Source: Lepidurus packardi
Taxonomy: Eukaryota > Arthropoda > Branchiopoda > Notostraca > Triopsidae
Length of the DNA: 64,000 bases
Direction of reading: 5' to 3'
Assembly (NCBI GenBank): GCA_023053545.1
Contig: JAKZAN010000109.1
Location: forward strand, 1 to 64,000
Under the pieces are notes generated by a model that searched no databases, was not told where the DNA came from, and saw only the letters and a list, made by a program, of their open reading frames with translations. The number at the start of each line of letters is the position of its first letter. Within the stretch, counting starts at the first letter, position 1. The position numbers and the translations under genes are program-made. Positions 14,801-30,000 of this stretch are shown here, in pieces.

Positions 14801-17020
14801 AATTATTTATCTAAGTCCGTAATTCATTAATTAAGTCAGTAATTCATGAATTAAGTAAGTAGTTCATTAATTAAGTCCTTAATTCATTAATTAAGTCCTT
14901 AATTCATTAATTAAGTCAGTAATTCATGAATTAAGTCGGTAGTTCATTAATTAAGTCAGTAATACATGAATTAAGTAAGTAATTCATGAATTAAGTCAGT
15001 AATTCATGAATTAAGTAAGTAATTCATGAATTAAGTCAGTATTTCATGAATTAAGTTAGAAATTCATGAATTAAGTCATTAATTCATGAATTAAGTCAGT
15101 AATTCATGAATTAAGTCATGAATTCATGAATTAAGTCATGAATTCATGAATTAAGTCAGTAATTCATGAATTAATTCAGTAATTCATGAATCAAGTCAGT
15201 AATTCATGAATTTACTCATTAAATCATGAATTAAGTCAGTAATTCATTAATTAAGTCAGTAATTCATTAGTTAAGTCCCTAATTCATTATTTAAGTCAGT
15301 AATTCATGACTTAAGTCCGTAATTATTTATCTAAGTCCGTAATTCATTAATTAAGTCAGTAATTCATGAATTAAGTCAGTAATACATGAATTAAGTAAGT
15401 AATTCATGAATTAAGTCAGTAATTCATGAATTAAGTCAGTATTTCATTAATTAAGTCCGTAATTCATGAATGAAGTCAGAAATTCATGATTTAAGTCCTT
15501 AATTCATGAATTAAGTCAGTAATTCATTAATTAAGTCCGTAATTCATTAATTAAGTCAGTAATTCTTGAATTAAGTCAGTAATACATGAAATAATTCAGT
15601 AATTCATTAATTAAGTCAGTAATTCACTAGTTAAGTCAGTAATTCATTAATTAAGTCAGTAATTCATGAATTAAGTCAGTAATTTATGAATTAGGTCAGT
15701 AATACATGAATTAAGTAAGCAATTCATGAATTAAGTCAGTAATTCATGAATTAATTCAGTAATTCATTAATTAAGTCACTATTTCTATAATTAAGTCAGT
15801 TATTCATGAATTAATTCAGTAATTCATTAATTAAGTCAGTAATTCATTAATTAAGTCAGTAATTCATTAATTAAGTAAGTAATTCATGAATTAAGTCAGT
15901 AATTCATTAACTAAGTCAGTAATTCAAGAATTAAGTCAGTAATTTATGAATTAGGTCAGTTATTCATGAATTCAGTCAGTAATTCATGAATCAAGTCAGT
16001 AATTCATGAATTTACTCAATAAGTCATGAATTAAGTCAGTAATTCATTAATGAAGTCAGTAATTCATTAATTAAGTCCGTAATTCATTAATTTAGTCAGT
16101 AATTCATGAATTAAGTCAGTAATTCATTAATTAAGTCCGTAATTCATTAATTAAGTCTGTAATTCATGAATTAGGTCAGTAATACATGAATTAAGTAAGT
16201 AATTCATGAATTAAGTCAGTAATTCATTAACTAAGTCAGTAATTCATGAATTCAGTCAGTAATTCATGAATCAAGTCAGTAATTCATGAATTTAATCAAT
16301 AAATCATGAATTAAGTCAGTAATTCATTAATTAAGTCAGTAATTCATTAATTACGTCAGTAATTTATTAATTAAGTTCGTAATTCATTAATTAAGTCAGT
16401 AATTCATTAATTAAGTCCGTAATTATTTATCTAAGTCCGTAATTCATTAATTAAGTCAGTAATTCATGAATTAAGTCAGTAATACATGAATTAAGTAAGT
16501 AATTCATTAATTAAGTCAGTAATTTATGAATTAAGTCAGTAGTTCATTAATTAAGTCCGTAATTCATTAATTAAGTCAGTAATTCATGAATTAAGTCAGT
16601 AATACATGAATTAAGTAAGTAATTCATTAATTAAGTCAGTAATTCATGAATTAAGTCAGTAGTTCATTAATTAAGTCAGTAATTCATGAATTAAGTCATG
16701 AATTCATGAATTAAGTCAGTAATTCATGAATTAAGTCAGTTATTCATTAATTAAGTCAGTAATTCATTAATTAAATCAGCAATTCATTAATTAAGTAAGT
16801 AATTAATTAAGTCAGTAATTCATGAATTAAGTCAGTAATTCATGAATTAAGTCAGTAATACATGAATTAAGTAAGTAATTCATTAATTAAGTCAGTAATT
16901 CATGAATTAAGTCAGTAGTTCATTAATTAAGTCCGTAAGTCATTAATTAAGTCTGTAATTATTTATCTAAGTCAGTAATTCATTAATTAAGTCAGTAATT
17001 CGTGAATTAAGTTAGTAATT
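11811..17020 (+). repeat. Tandem duplication of a 2.6-2.7-kb satellite block
   Basis: Copy one runs from about 11811 to 14426 and copy two from 14427 to about 17020. Shared landmarks include the unit with CACGAATGAAG (11889 and 14505), the unit with ATTCATGATTTAAG (12785 and 15481) and the truncated 16-bp unit (14103 and 16799). The offset is 2,616 bp at first and 2,696 bp afterwards, because copy two has four extra units near 14601-14680. A third related copy lies at about 19,920-22,700, 5,497 bp beyond copy two. Confidence 0.8.
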
Positions 17021-18949
17021 CATGAATTGAGTCAGTAATTCATTAACTAAGTCAGTAATTCATGAATTAAGTCAGTAATTTATGAATTAGGTCAGTAATT
17101 CATGAATTAAGTCAGTAATTCATGAATCAAGTCAGTAATTCATTAATTTACTCATTAAATCATGAATTAAGTCAGTAATTCATTAATTAAGTCAGTAATT
17201 CATTAATTAAGTCAGTAATTCATTAATTAAGTCCCTAATTCATTATTTAAGTCAGTAATTCATGACTTAAGTCCGTAATTATTTATCTAAGTCCGTAATT
17301 CATTAATTAAGTCAGTAATTCATGAATTAAGTCAGTAATACATGAATTAAGTAAGTAATTCATGAATTAAGTCAGTAATTCATGAATTAAGTCAGTAATT
17401 CATTAATTAAGTCCGTAATTCATTAATTAAGTCAGTAATTCTTGAATTAAGTCAGTAATACATGAAATAATTCAGTAATTCATTAATTAAGTCAGTAATT
17501 CATGAATTAAGTCAGTAATTTATGAATTAGGTCAGTAATACATGAATTAAGTAAGCAATTCATGAATTAAGTCAGTAATTCATGAATTAATTCAGTAATT
17601 CATTAATTAAGTCACTATTTCATTAATTAAGTCAGTTATTCATGAATTAATTCAGTAATTCATTAATTAAGTCAGTAATTCATTAATTAAGTCAGTAATT
17701 CATTAATTAAGTAAGTAATTCATGAATTAAGTCAGTAATTCATTAACTAAGTCAGTAATTCAAGAATTAAGTCAGTAATTTATGAATTAGGTCAGTAATT
17801 CATGAATTCAGTCAGTAATTCATGAATCAAGTCAGTAATTCATGAATTTACTCAATAAATCATGAATTAAGTCAGTAATTCATTAATGAAGTCAGTAATT
17901 CATTAATTAAGTCCGTAATTCGTTAATTTAGTCAGTAATTCATGAATTAGGTCAGTAATACATGAATTAAGTAAGTAATTCATGAATTAAGTCAGTAATT
18001 CATTAACTAAGTCAGTATTTCATAAATTAAGTCAGTAATTTATGAATTAGGTCAGTAATTCATGAATTAAGTCAGTAATTCATGAATTAAGTCAGTAATG
18101 CATGAATTTACTCAATAAATCATGAATTAAGTCAGTAATTCATTAATGAAGTCAGTAATTCATTAATTAAGCCCGTAATTCATTAATTAAGTCAGTAATT
18201 CATGAATTAAGTCAGAAATTCATTAATTAAGTCCGTAATTCATTAATTAAGTCAGTAATTCATGAATTAAGTCAGTAATACATGAATTAAGTAAGTAATT
18301 CATGAATTAAATCAGTAATTCATGAATTAAGTAAGTAATTCATGAATTAAGTCAGTAATACATGAATTAAGTAAGTAATTCATTAATTAAGTCAGTAATT
18401 CATGAATTAAGTCAGTAGTTCATTAATTAAGTCCGTAATTCATTAATTAAGTCAGTAATTCATGAATTAAGTCTGTAATTATTTATCTAAGTCAGTAATT
18501 CATTAATTAAGTCAGTAATTCGTGAATTAAGTCAGTAATTCATGAATTAAGTCAGTAATTCCTGAATTAGGTCAGTAATACATGAATTAAGTAACTAATT
18601 CATGAATTAAGTCAGTAATTCATTAACTAAGTCAGTAATACATGAATTAAGTAAGTAATTCATGAATTAAGTCAGTAATTCATTAATTAAGTCAGTAATT
18701 CATGAATTAAGTCAGTAATTTATGAATTAGGTCAGTAATTCATTAATTAAGTCAGTAATTCATGAATTAAGTCAGTAGTTCATTAATTAAGTCCGTAAGT
18801 CATTAATTAAGTCTGTAATTATTTATCTAACTCATTATTTCATTAATTAAGTCAGTAATTCGTGAATTAAGTTAGTAATTCATGAATTAAGTCAGTAATT
18901 CCTGAATTAGGTCAGTAATAAATTAATTAAGTAAGTAATTCATGAATTG

Positions 18950-21900
18950 AGTCAGTAATTCTTGAATTAAGTCAGTAATACATGAAATAATTCAGTAATT
19001 CAATAATTAAGTCAGTAATTCATGAATTTAGTCAGTAATTATTTTATCTAATTCAGTAATTCATTAATTAAGTCAGTAATTCATTAATTAAGTCAGTAAT
19101 TCATTAATTACGTCAGTAATTCATTATTTAAGTCCGTAATTCATTAATTAAGTCAGTAATTCATGAACTAAGTCAGTAATACATGAATTAAGTAAGTAAT
19201 TCATTAATTAAGTCAGTAATTCATGAATTAAGTCGGTAGTTCATTAATTAAGTCAGTAATTCATGAATTAAGTCTGTAATTATTCAACTAAGTCCGTAAT
19301 TCATGAATTAAGTCAGTAATTCATGAATTAAGTCAGTAATACATGAATTAAGTAAGTAATTCATGAATTAAGTCAGTAATTCATGAATTAAGTAAGTAAT
19401 TAATGAATTAAGTCAGTATTTCATGAATTAAGTTAGAAATTCATGAATTAAGTCATTAATTCATGAATTAAGTCAGTAATTCATGAATTAAGTCATGAAT
19501 TCATGAATTAAGTCATGAATTCATGAATTAAGTCAGTAATTCATGAATTAATTCAGTAATTCATGAATCAAGTCAGTAATTCATGAATTTACTCATTAAA
19601 TCATGAATTAAGTCAGTAATTCATTAATTAAGTCAGTAATTCATTAGTTAAGTCCCTAATTCATTATTTAAGTCAGTAATTCATGACTTAAGTCCGTAAT
19701 TATTTATCTAAGTCCGTAATTCATTAATTCAGTCAGTAATTAATTAAATAAGTCAGTAATTATTAACTTAAGTCAGTAATTCATGAATTAAGTCAGTAAT
19801 TCATGAATTAATTCAGTAATTCATTAATTAAGTCAGTATTTCATTAATTAAGTCAGTAATTCAAGAATTAATTCAGTAATTCATTAATTAAGTCAGTAAT
19901 TCATTAATTAAGTCAGTAATTCATGAATTACGTCAGTAATTCATGAATTAAGTCAGTAATTCATGAATTAAGTCAGTATTTCATTAATTAAGTCCGTAAT
20001 TCACGAATGAAGTCAGAAATTCATGAATTAAGTAATTAATTCATGAATTAAGTCAGTAATTCATTAATTAAGTCCGTAATTCATTAATTAAGTCAGTAAT
20101 TCATGAATTAAGTCAGTAATACATGAAATAATTCAGTAATTCATTAATTAAGTCAGTAATTCATTAATTAAGTCAGTAATTCATGAATTTAATCAATAAA
20201 TCATGAATTAAGTCAGTAATTCATTAATTACGTCCGTAATTATTTATCTAAGTCCGTAATTCATTAATTAAGTCAGTAATTCATGAATTAAGTCCGTAAT
20301 TATTTATCTAAGTCCGTAATTCATTAATTAAGTCAGTAATTCATGAATTAAGTAAGTAGTTCATTAATTAAGTCCTTAATTCATTAATTAAGTCCTTAAT
20401 TCATTAATTAAGTCAGTAATTCATGAATTAAGTCGGTAGTTCATTAATTAAGTCAGTAATACATGAATTAAGTAAGTAATTCATGAATTAAGTCAGTAAT
20501 TCATGAATTAAGTAAGTAATTCATGAATTAAGTCAGTATTTCATGAATTAAGTTAGAAATTCATGAATTAAGTCATTAATTCATGAATTAAGTCAGTAAT
20601 TCATGAATTAAGTCATGAATTCATGAATTAAGTCATGAATTCATGAATTAAGTCAGTAATTCATGAATTAATTCAGTAATTCATGAATCAAGTCAGTAAT
20701 TCATGAATTTACTCATTAAATCATGAATTAAGTCAGTAATTCATTAATTAAGTCAGTAATTCATTAGTTAAGTCCCTAATTCATTATTTAAGTCAGTAAT
20801 TCATGACTTAAGTCCGTAATTATTTATCTAAGTCCGTAATTCATTAATTAAGTCAGTAATTCATGAATTAAGTCAGTAATACATGAATTAAGTAAGTAAT
20901 TCATGAATTAAGTCAGTAATTCATGAATTAAGTCAGTATTTCATTAATTAAGTCCGTAATTCATGAATGAAGTCAGAAATTCATGATTTAAGTCCTTAAT
21001 TCATGAATTAAGTCAGTAATTCATTAATTAAGTCCGTAATTCATTAATTAAGTCAGTAATTCTTGAATTAAGTCAGTAATACATGAAATAATTCAGTAAT
21101 TCATTAATTAAGTCAGTAATTCACTAGTTAAGTCAGTAATTCATTAATTAAGTCAGTAATTCATGAATTAAGTCAGTAATTTATGAATTAGGTCAGTAAT
21201 ACATGAATTAAGTAAGCAATTCATGAATTAAGTCAGTAATTCATGAATTAATTCAGTAATTCATTAATTAAGTCACTATTTCATTAATTAAGTCAGTTAT
21301 TCATGAATTAATTCAGTAATTCATTAATTAAGTCAGTAATTCATTAATTAAGTCAGTAATTCATTAATTAAGTAAGTAATTCATGAATTAAGTCAGTAAT
21401 TCATTAACTAAGTCAGTAATTCAAGAATTAAGTCAGTAATTTATGAATTAGGTCAGTTATTCATGAATTCAGTCAGTAATTCATGAATCAAGTCAGTAAT
21501 TCATGAATTTACTCAATAAGTCATGAATTAAGTCAGTAATTCATTAATGAAGTCAGTAATTCATTAATTAAGTCCGTAATTCATTAATTTAGTCAGTAAT
21601 TCATGAATTAAGTCAGTAATTCATTAACTAAGTCCGTAATTCATTAATTAAGTCTGTAATTCATGAATTAGGTCAGTAATACATGAATTAAGTAAGTAAT
21701 TCATGAATTAAGTCAGTAATTCATTAACTAAGTCAGTAATTCATGAATTCAGTCAGTAATTCATGAATCAAGTCAGTAATTCATGAATTTAATCAATAAA
21801 TCATGAATTAAGTCAGTAATTCATTAATTAAGTCAGTAATTCATTAATTACGTCAGTAATTTATTAATTAAGTTCGTAATTCATTAATTAAGTCAGTAAT

Positions 21901-22720
21901 TCATTAATTAAGTCCGTAATTAATTATCTAAGTCCGTAATTCATTAATTAAGTCAGTAATTCATGAATTAAGTCAGTAATACATGAATTAAGTAAGTAAT
22001 TCATTAATTAAGTCAGTAATTTATGAATTAAGTCAGTAGTTCATTAATTAAGTCCGTAATTCATTAATTAAGTCAGTAATTCATGAATTAAGTCAGTAAT
22101 ACATGAATTAAGTAAGTAATTCATTAATTAAGTCAGTAATTCATGAATTAAGTCAGTAGTTCATTAATTAAGTCAGTAATTCATGAATTAAGTCATGAAT
22201 TCATGAATTAAGTCAGTAATTCATGAATTAAGTCAGTTATTCATTAATTAAGTCAGTAATTCATTAATTAAATCAGCAATTCATTAATTAATTAAGTAAT
22301 TAATTAAGTCAGTAATTCATGAATTAAGTCAGTAATTCATGAATTAAGTCAGTAATACATGAATTAAGTAAGTAATTCATTAATTAAGTCAGTAATTCAT
22401 GAATTAAGTCAGTAGTTCATTAATTAAGTCCGTAAGTCATTAATTAAGTCTGTAATTATTTATCTAAGTCAGTAATTCATTAATTAAGTCAGTAATTCGT
22501 GAATTAAGTTAGTAATTCATGTATTAAGTCAGTAATTCCTGAATTAGGTCAGTAATAAATGAATTAAGTAAGTAATTCATGAATTGAGTCAGTAATTCAT
22601 TAACTAAGTCAGTAATTCATGAATTAAGTCAGTAATTTATGAATTAGGTCAGTAATTCATGAATTAAGTCAGTAATTCATGAATCAAGTCAGTAATTCAT
22701 TAATTTACTCATTAAATCAT
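18950..22720 (+). repeat. Further copy of the 10.85-14.3-kb satellite segment
   Basis: The unit string around 18962 (TTGAATTAAG, then ACATGAAATAATTC, then ATTCAATAATTAAG) matches that at 10849, offset 8,113 bp. The unusual units ATTAATTAAATAAG and ATTATTAACTTAAG at 11621 recur at 19734 with the same offset. From about 19,920 it also matches the 2.7-kb block. A related copy begins near 27594. Large segments have therefore moved or duplicated within the array. Confidence 0.7.
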
Positions 22721-24339
22721 GAATTAAGTCAGTAATTCATTAATTAAGTCAGTAATTCATTAATTAAGTCAGTAATTCATTAATTAAGTCCCTAATTCAT
22801 TATTTAAGTCAGTAATTCATGACTTAAGTCCGTAATTATTTATCTAAGTCCGTAATTCATTAATTAAGTCAGTAATTCATGAATTAAGTCAGTAATACAT
22901 GAATTAAGTAAGTAATTCATGAATTAAGTCAGTAATTCATGAATTAAGTCAGTAATTCATTAATTAAGTCCGTAATTCATTAATTAAGTCAGTAATTCTT
23001 GAATTAAGTCAGTAATACATGAAATAATTCAGTAATTCATTAATTAAGTCAGTAATTCACTAATTAAGTCAGTAATTCATTAATTAAGTCAGTAATTCAT
23101 GAATTAAGTCAGTAATTTATGAATTAGGTCAGTAATACATGAATTAAGTAAGCAATTCATGAATTAAGTCAGTAATTCATGAATTAATTCAGTAATTCAT
23201 TAATTAAGTCACTATTTCATTAATTAAGTCAGTTATTCATGAATTAATTCAGTAATTCATTAATTAAGTCAGTAATTCATTAATTAAGTCAGTAATTCAT
23301 TAATTAAGTAAGTAATTCATGAATTAAGTCAGTAATTCATTAACTAAGTCAGTAATTCAAGAATTAAGTCAGTAATTTATGAATTAGGTCAGTAATTCAT
23401 GAATTCAGTCAGTAATTCATGAATCAAGTCAGTAATTCATGAATTTACTCAATAAATCATGAATTAAGTCAGTAATTCATTAATGAAGTCAGTAATTCAT
23501 TAATTAAGTCCGTAATTCATTAATTTAGTCAGTAATTCATGAATTAGGTCAGTAATACATGAATTAAGTAAGTAATTCATGAATTAAGTCAGTAATTCAT
23601 TAACTAAGTCAGTATTTCATAAATTAAGTCAGTAATTTATGAATTAGGTCAGTAATTCATGAATTAAGTAAGCAATTCATGAATTAAGTCAGTAATTCAT
23701 GAATTAATTCAGTAATTCATTAATTAAGTCACTATTTCATTAATTAAGTCAGTTATTCATGAATTAATTCAGTAATTCATTAATTAAGTCAGTAATTCAT
23801 TAATTAAGTCCGTAATTCATTAATTAAGTCAGTAATTCATGAATTAAGTCAGTAATACATGAATTAAGTAAGTAATTCATGAATTAAATCAGTAATTCAT
23901 GAATTAAGTAAGTAATTCATGAATTAAGTCAGTAATACATGAATTAAGTAAGTAATTCATTAATTAAGTCAGTAATTCATGAATTAAGTCAGTAGTTCAT
24001 TAATTAAGTCCGTAATTCATTAATTAAGTCAGTAATTCATGAATTAAGTCTGTAATTATTTATCTAAGTCAGTAATTCATTAATTAAGTCAGTAATTCGT
24101 GAATTAAGTCAGTAATTCATGAATTAAGTCAGTAATTCCTGAATTAGGTCAGTAATACATGAATTAAGTAACTAATTCATGAATTAAGTCAGTAATTCAT
24201 TAACTAAGTCAGTAATACATGAATTAAGTAAGTAATTCATGAATTAAGTCAGTAATTCATTAATTAAGTCAGTAATTCATGAATTAAGTCAGTAATTTAT
24301 GAATTAGGTCAGTAATTCATTAATTAAGTCAGTAATTCA

Positions 24340-27020
24340 TGAATTAAGTCAGTAGTTCATTAATTAAGTCCGTAAGTCATTAATTAAGTCTGTAATTATT
24401 TATCTAACTCAGTATTTCATTAATTAAGTCAGTAATTCGTGAATTAAGTTAGTAATTCATGAATTAAGTCAGTAATTCCTGAATTAGGTCAGTAATAAAT
24501 TAATTAAGTAAGTAATTCATGAATTGAGTCAGTAATTCATTAACTAAGTCAGTAATTCATGAATTAAGTCAGTAATTTATGAATTAGGTCAGTAATTCAT
24601 GAATTAAGTCAGTAATTCATGAATCAAGTCAGTAATTCATTAATTTACTCATTAAATCATGAATTAAGTCAGTAATTCATGAATTAAGTCAGTAATTCAT
24701 TAATTAAGTCAGTAATTCATTAATTAAGTCCCTAATTCATTATTTAAGTCAGTAATTCATGACTTAAGTCCGTAATTATTTATCTAAGTCCGTTATTCAT
24801 TAATTAAGTCAGTAATTCATGAATTAAGTCAGTAATACATGAATTAAGTAAGTACTTCATGAATTAAGTCAGTAATTCATGAATTAAGTCAGTATTTCAT
24901 TAATTAAGTCCGTAATTCATGAATGAAGTCAGAAATTCATGAATTAAGTCCTTAATTCATGAATTAAGTCAGTAATTCATTAATTAAGTCCGTAATTCAT
25001 TAATTATGTCAGTAATTCTTGAATTAAGTCAGTAATACATGAAATAATTCAGTAATTCATTAATTAAGTCAGTAATTCATTAATTAAGTCAGTAATTCAT
25101 GAATTAAGTCAGAAATTCATGAATTAAGTCAGTAATTCATGAATTAAGTCAGTAATTTATGAATTAGGTCAGTAATACATGAATTAAGTAAGCAATTCAT
25201 GAATTAAGTCAGTAATTCATTAACTAAGTCAGTAATTCATGAATTAAGTCAGTAATTTATGAATTAGGTCAGTAATTCATGAATTCAGTCAGTAATTCAT
25301 GAATCAAGTCAGTAATTCATGAATTTAATCAATAAATCATGAATTAAGTCAGTAATTCATTATTTAGTCAGTTATTCATTAATTAAGTCAGTAATTCATT
25401 AATTAAGCCCGTAATTAATTAATTAAGTCAGTAATTCATGAATTAAGTCAGTAATTCATTAATTAAGTCCGTAATTCATTAATTAAGTCAGTAATTCATG
25501 AATTAAGTCAGTAATACATGAATTAAGTAAGTAATTCATGAATTAAATCAGTAATTCATGAATTAAGTAAGTAATTCATGAATTAAGTCAGTAATTCATG
25601 AATTAAGTCATGAATTCATGAATTAAGTCAGTAATTCATGAATTAAGTCAGTTATTCATTAATTAAGTCAGTAATTCATGAATTAAGTCAGTAGTTCATT
25701 AATTAAGTCCGTAAGTCATTAATTAAGTCTGTAATTATTTATCTAACTCAGTATTTCATTAATTAAGTCAGTAATTCGTGAATTAAGTTAGTAATTCATG
25801 AATTAAGTCAGTAATTCCTGAATTAGGTCAGTAATAAATTAATTAAGTAAGTAATTCATGAATTGAGTCAGTAATTCATTAACTAAGTCAGTAATTCATG
25901 AATTAAGTCAGTAATTTATGAATTAGGTCAGTAATTCATGAATTAAGTCAGTAATTCATGAATCAAGTCAGTAATTCATTTATTTACTCATTAAATCATG
26001 AATTAAGTCAGTAATTCATGAATTAAGTCAGTAATTCATTAATTAAGTCAGTAATTCATTAATTAAGTCCCTAATTCATTATTTAAGTCAGTAATTCATG
26101 ACTTAAGTCCGTAATTATTTATCTAAGTCCGTAATTCATTAATTAAGTCAGTAATTCATGAATTAAGTCAGTAATACATGAATTAAGTAAGTACTTCATG
26201 AATTAAGTCAGTAATTCATGAATTAAGTCAGTATTTCATTAATTAAGTCCGTAATTCATGAATGAAGTCAGAAATTCATGAATTAAGTCCTTAATTCATG
26301 AATTAAGTCAGTAATTCATTAATTAAGTCCGTAATTCATTAATTATGTCAGTAATTCTTGAATTAAGTCAGTAATACATGAAATAATTCAGTAATTCATT
26401 AATTAAGTCAGTAATTCATTAATTAAGTCAGTAATTCATGAATTAAGTCAGAAATTCATGAATTAAGTCAGTAATTCATGAATTAAGTCAGTAATTTATG
26501 AATTAGGTCAGTAATACATGAATTAAGTAAGCAATTCATGAATTAAGTCAGTAATTCATTAACTAAGTCAGTAATTCATGAATTAAGTCAGTAATTTATG
26601 AATTAGGTCAGTAATTCATGAATTCAGTCAGTAATTCATGAATCAAGTCAGTAATTCATGAATTTAATCAATAAATCATGAATTAAGTCAGTAATTCATT
26701 ATTTAGTCAGTTATTCATTAATTAAGTCAGTAATTCATTAATTAAGCCCGTAATTAATTAATTAAGTCAGTAATTCATGAATTAAGTCAGTAATTCATTA
26801 ATTAAGTCCGTAATTCATTAATTAAGTCAGTAATTCATGAATTAAGTCAGTAATACATGAATTAAGTAAGTAATTCATGAATTAAATCAGTAATTCATGA
26901 ATTAAGTAAGTAATTCATGAATTAAGTCAGTAATTCATGAATTAAGTCATGAATTCATGAATTAAGTCAGTAATTCATGAATTAAGTCAGTTATTCATTA
27001 ATTAAGTCAGTAATTCATTA
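24340..27020 (+). repeat. Tandem duplication with 1,339-bp offset
   Basis: The rare unit CTCAGTATTTCATTAATTAAG occurs at 24408 and 25747. The 19-bp unit containing ATTTAGTCAG occurs at 25362 and 26701. Both pairs are 1,339 bp apart, and the sequence between them agrees unit by unit. Because 1,339 is one short of 67 units, the duplication carries the 19-bp unit as part of its period. Confidence 0.8.
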
Positions 27021-30000
27021 ATTAAATCAGCAATTCATTAATTAAGTAAGTAATTAATTAAGTCAGTAATTCATGAATTAAGTCAGTAATTATTTTATCT
27101 AATTCAGTAATTCATTAATTAAGTCAGTAATTCATTAATTAAGTCAGTAATTCATGAATTAAGTCAGTATTTATTTATCTAATTCAGTAATTCATTAATT
27201 AAGTCAGTAATTCGTGAATTAAGTTAGTAATTCCTGAATTAAGTCAGTAATTCCTGAATTAGGTCAGTAATAAATGAATTAAGTAAGTAATTCATGAATT
27301 AAGTCAGTAATTCATTAACTAAGTCAGTAATTCATGAATTAAGTCAGTAATTTATGAATTAGGTCAGTAATTCATGAATTAAGTCAGTAATTCATGAATC
27401 AAGTCAGTAATTCATGAATTTACTCATTAAATCATGAATTAAGTCAGTAATTCATTAATTAAGTCAGTAATTCATTAATTAAGTCCCTAATTCCTTATGT
27501 AAGTCAGTAATTTATGACTTAAGTCCGTAATTATTTATATAAGTCCGTAATTCATTAATTAAGTCAGTAATTCATGAATTAAGTCAGTAATTCTTGAATT
27601 AAGTCAGTAATACATGAAATAATTCAGTAATTCAATAATTAAGTCAGTAATTCATGAATTTAGTCAGTAATTATTTTATCTAATTCAGTAATTCATTAAT
27701 TAAGTCAGTAATTCATTAATTAAGTCAGTAATTCATTAATTACGTCAGTAATTCATTATTTAAGTCCGTAATTCATTAATTAAGTCAGTAATTCATGAAC
27801 TAAGTCAGTAATACATGAATTAAGTAAGTAATTCATTAATTAAGTCAGTAATTCATGAATTAAGTCGGTAGTTCATTAATTAAGTCAGTAATTCATGAAT
27901 TAAGTCTGTAATTATTCAACTAAGTCCGTAATTCATGAATTAAGTCAGTAATTCATGAATTAAGTCAGTAATACATGAATTAAGTAAGTAATTCATGAAT
28001 TAAGTCAGTAATTCATGAATTAAGTAAGTAATTAATGAATTAAGTCAGTATTTCATGAATTAAGTTAGAAATTCATGAATTAAGTCATTAATTCATGAAT
28101 TAAGTCAGTAATTCATGAATTAAGTCATGAATTCATGAATTAAGTCATGAATTCATGAATTAAGTCAGTAATTCATGAATTAATTCAGTAATTCATGAAT
28201 CAAGTCAGTAATTCATGAATTTACTCATTAAATCATGAATTAAGTCAGTAATTCATTAATTAAGTCAGTAATTCATTAGTTAAGTCCCTAATTCATTATT
28301 TAAGTCAGTAATTCATGACTTAAGTCCGTAATTATTTATCTAAGTCCGTAATTCATTAATTCAGTCAGTAATTAATTAAATTATTCAGTAATTATTAACT
28401 TAAGTCAGTAATTCATGAATTAAGTCAGTAATTCATGAATTAATTCAGTAATTCATTAATTAAGTCAGTATTTCATTAATTAAGTCAGTAATTCAAGAAT
28501 TAATTCAGTAATTCATTAATTAAGTCAGTAATTCATTAATTAAGTCAGTAATTCATGAATTAAGTCAGTAATTCATGAATTAAGTCAGTAATTCATGAAT
28601 TAAGTCAGTATTTCATTAATTAAGTCCGTAATTCACGAATGAAGTCAGAAATTCATGAATTAAGTAATTAATTCATGAATTAAGTCAGTAATTCATTAAT
28701 TAAGTCCGTAATTCATTAATTAAGTCAGTAATTCATGAATTAAGTCAGTAATACATGAAATAATTCAGTAATTCATTAATTAAGTCAGTAATTCATTAAT
28801 TAAGTCAGTAATTCATGAATTTAATCAATAAATCATGAATTAAGTCAGTAATTCATTAATTACGTCCGTAATTATTTATCTAAGTCCGTAATTCATTAAT
28901 TAAGTCAGTAATTCATGAATTAAGTCCGTAATTATTTATCTAAGTCCGTAATTCATTAATTAAGTCAGTAATTCATGAATTAAGTAAGTAGTTCATTAAT
29001 TAAGTCCTTAATTCATTAATTAAGTCCTTAATTCATTAATTAAGTCAGTAATTCATGAATTAAGTCGGTAGTTCATTAATTAAGTCAGTAATTCATGAAT
29101 TAAGTCTGTAATTATTCATCTAAGTCCGTAATTCATGAATTAAGTCTGTAATTATTCATCTAAGTCCGTAATTCATGAATTAAGTCAGTAATTCATGAAT
29201 TAAGTCAGTAATACATGAATTAAGTAAGTAATTCATGAATTAAGTCAGTAATTCATGAATTAAGTAAGTAATTCATGAATTAAGTCAGTATTTCATGAAT
29301 TAAGTTAGAAATTCATGAATTAAGTCATTAATTCATGAATTAAGTCATGAATTCATGAATTAAGTCATGAATTCATGAATTAAGTCAGTAATTCATGAAT
29401 TAATTCAGTAATTCATGAATCCAGTCAGTAATTCATGAATTTACTCATTAAATCATGAATTAAGTCAGTAATTCATTAATTAAGTCAGTAATTCATTAGT
29501 TAAGTCCCTAATTCATTATTTAAGTCAGTAATTCATGACTTAAGTCCGTAATTATTTATCTAAGTCCGTAATTCATTAATTAAGTCAGTAATTAATTAAA
29601 TAAGTCAGTAATTATTAACTTAAGTCAGTAATTCATGAATTAAGTCAGTAATTCATGAATTAATTCAGTAATTCATTAATTAAGTCAGTATTTCATTAAT
29701 TAAGTCAGTAATTCAAGAATTAATTCAGTAATTCATTAATTAAGTCAGTAATTCATTAATTAAGTCAGTAATTCATGAATTAAGTCAGTAATTTATGAAT
29801 TAGGTCAGTAATACATGAATTAAGTAAGTAATTAGTTAATTAAGTCAGTAATTCATGAATTAGGTCAGTAATTCATGAATTAAGTCAGTAATTCATGAAT
29901 TAAGTCAGTATTTCATTAATTAAGTCAGTAATTCACGAATGAAGTCAGAAATTCATGAATTAAGTAATTAATTCATGAATTAAGTCAGTAATTCATTAAT

